Part shown: in pieces, positions 62,187 to 64,000 of the stretch
How positions within the stretch are numbered: position 1 is the stretch's first letter
Layout of the letters: every line of letters starts with the position of its first letter
Assembly: GCA_025403435.1 (NCBI GenBank)
Contig: CM046345.1
Coordinates: 3,479,052 to 3,543,051, forward strand
Length of the DNA: 64,000 bases
Source of the DNA: Artocarpus heterophyllus
Lineage: Eukaryota > Streptophyta > Magnoliopsida > Rosales > Moraceae
Direction of reading: 5' to 3'
The notes under the pieces: model-generated
Told to the model about the DNA's origin: nothing
Databases searched by the model: none
Seen by the model: the letters and a program-made list of their open reading frames with translations, nothing else
Program-made: the position numbers and the translations under genes

Positions 62187-62333
62187 ACTCAGCTCGAATC
62201 TGACAAAGATCGGCAAATAGAGCAGCTGAAGAAGTGCAAGCCTCTCAAGGAGTCGGAGGTCCAAGTTCTCAGCCTCAAAGCCATGGAAATCCTCATCGAA
62301 GATAAAGACGACAAAGATGAGGAAGAGAGTCGA
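62187..62333 (+). pseudogene. Fragment of a PP4/PPX-type protein phosphatase catalytic subunit
   Basis: The frame reads LESDKDRQIEQLKKCKPLKE followed by SEVQVLSLKAMEIL, closely matching the first 40 or so residues of plant PP4 (PPX) catalytic subunits, which are serine/threonine phosphatases. The usual ATG is replaced by other sequence. After AMEILIED the match stops in a Lys/Asp-rich tail, and nothing of the catalytic domain (GDIHG, GNHE) follows. A MITE-like repeat begins directly after it. It is a captured or left-over first-exon fragment. Confidence 0.75.
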
Positions 62334-62334
62334 A

Positions 62335-62441
62335 TTGTCTGTTTGGTTCGAGTATTTGAATAAAGATTTAAATTTTTGTGAGGGAAAATACTGTAGCAAA
62401 ATGATTCAAACTGTAATTCAAACCACGAAACAAACGGGCCC
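62335..62441. mobile_element. Short MITE related to 8943-9062
   Basis: It shares CTGTTTGGTTCGAGTATTTG, GAAGATTTAAA-type sequence, AATACTGTAGCAAAATGATT and ACGAAACAAACGGGCCC with the 120 bp element at 8943, with an internal deletion of about 12 bases. Target duplications are not clear here. Confidence 0.7.
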
Positions 62442-62444
62442 AAA

Positions 62445-64000
62445 GTGTCTCAGGAAACTACTGTTCTCTTTTCGTTTTCTCTGTTTATTTTAGTATTTTC
62501 TGTTTAAGTTTTGATGTAGACAAGTGGAATGTCTAAAACGATTTTAATTTTCAAAAATTGTCAAAAATTGTTCCTTTTTGTCTTTTGTAATTATAGTCCT
62601 TATGTTGTGTCAACAAAAACACATAAAATTTAACTTGGACATAATTGGTGAAATAGTTAAATAATAAAAAATTAATAAAAAATAATATAAAAAAAGATGA
62701 GTTAGAATATATCAAGAATATTTTTTTTTCGTGTTAAAAATGGTGTAAAAGATTAGAGATAAAGTTATTGTTTGGTGTAACAGTTATATCATTTTGGTAT
62801 AAAAGTTATATCATTTTGTTGGTATGCGTTGGAGATGCCCTTATTAAAAGTTAAAAAAAAAACAATTTACTTAGGTGTCAAGATTTAATTAGATGCAGAA
62901 AAATGAAGAGCAGATTTTGATTTGTATTCTAGGATCATTTTGTGGATAATTTTTTAAGTTATTTTATAATTTTAAGTGTCTCTTTAAAGTCATTTTGCCA
63001 AAGCCTTTGCATAACAAAATACAAGGCCTTGGGAATGATAATTATATGTGATTTTATCCTCAACTTAAAAGATGAAAATCAAAAGGGTTAATAGCTCAAA
63101 TTATAATTAAAAAATGGTAAGTTAAACATGTAGTATAGTTTTTACTACGTAATTTCGTAAAATTTTATGAATAGAAAACATTTTATAAATAGAAATTTTA
63201 TAAATATATGTAATCTTATAAATAGAAAATTACTTATGCAATTTTGTATCATCAAATGTGAAAATCGTTATTATAATTATTACGTAATTTTACCATTCCT
63301 CAAATATTTTAACAAGTTTATGTGTTTTAATTCCATTCTTATAAACATATCGTGTAGTGCAATTCTCCTTACGAAATAAAAAATAGCTATGAGCACCTAG
63401 GATAAACTGAGAACACAATGATCAAAGTTTAAAAAAAGGTGTACCGAGTCTATATGTGTATCCATTTATTATGGTATAAATATCTCATATACTATGGTTT
63501 TTAAACCTAAAACTTTAGTTCCAACCAAAAGGCCAAATCACCTATTTGTGTTCTAGACTCTCCAAAACAACAAGATTATCCCGGGTTGAAAACAAGAACA
63601 ATTATCAACAACGAGACCAAGCTCCTAGCTCTTAACACTGCCCAACGTGACATGGTATAAACGATTACTTATAATTATATTTTAACATTTATCTATTTTA
63701 CGCACTACAAAAAGATTGAAAAATTACAAAGGAAGAAGAAGAAAAAAACAAAAGAAAAAGCTTCATCTCTTTTGCTTCTAGTTGTCTTCATTGTTTTTTC
63801 CACTCAAACTAATATTATTTCAAGAGTCTTTCAAATTTCAAGTCTTTATTAATTTTTTAAGGTTTGCAGTTTATTAATTCAATATCAATTTTAGTTTTAT
63901 GCAAGATTAATTATGTCATAAGGAAGATTAAATAAAGTAGCTACATTGAGTTTATTGATCAAAAAATTTAAAATAAATTTAGTTGATTTTCAAATAAATT
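62445..64000. other. Gene-free AT-rich end of window
   Basis: No supported gene. CACTACAAAAAGATTG at 63705 resembles a CACTA-transposon terminus, but the element, if any, cannot be bounded within the window. Confidence 0.5.

Noticed and set aside
1..64000. tRNA, rRNA or organelle-derived DNA
   Set aside because: I saw no cloverleaf-like gene, no rRNA and no plastid or mitochondrial gene. The tRNA-like matches are retrotransposon primer binding sites. A tRNAscan-SE run would be decisive.

Overview
This is a 64 kb piece of a plant nuclear genome, almost certainly a eudicot. The evidence is long AT-rich intergenic DNA, genes split by GT-AG introns, plant-specific families (a NAC transcription factor, a fused molybdenum cofactor sulfurase, a coumarin-pathway dioxygenase) and many plant transposon types. 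I cannot name the species.

Region by region: 1-2051 is the right part of a gypsy-type LTR whose left end lies outside the window. 2055-7689 and 11732-17359 are two near-identical copies of a 5.6 kb non-coding segment. Between them lie a strand-biased cluster of an ACGAC motif (7864-8790) and a third, older copy of part of the segment, split by two Tourist-like MITEs (8815-9745). Copy 2 leads straight into a scopoletin 8-hydroxylase-like gene (17455-19511), which carries an in-frame stop and an internal 45 bp tandem duplication and so looks dead. Copy 1 leads into no gene. A 2.1 kb solo LTR with a perfect 5 bp target duplication (19645-21792) sits 133 bp behind the dioxygenase. A complete 23-exon molybdenum cofactor sulfurase (ABA3-type) gene runs from 23552 to 31908. 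32-44 kb is gene-poor and holds MITEs, a hAT-type non-autonomous element, a minisatellite and a foldback element. A complete three-exon NAC gene of the NAC042/JUB1 group occupies 44408-46949.

47885-57272 is a nest of retrotransposons. A minus-strand gypsy chromovirus with both LTRs contains a minus-strand copia element that has lost its 5' LTR, and the copia element itself holds a further 1.2 kb insertion. Behind it, on the minus strand, lies a broken NEMP (DUF2215) nuclear-envelope protein gene (58019-61709) with two frameshifts and one stop. A fragment of a PP4-type phosphatase follows (62187-62333). The remainder to 64000 shows no gene.

The two intact genes are single plant loci and not an operon. 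ABA3 activates aldehyde oxidase and xanthine dehydrogenase and so feeds abscisic acid synthesis. NAC042-type factors are stress and longevity regulators. I see no sign of a novel multi-gene system. The most unusual material is the duplicated promoter-side segment, the decaying dioxygenase behind it, and several repeat families defined by short motifs.
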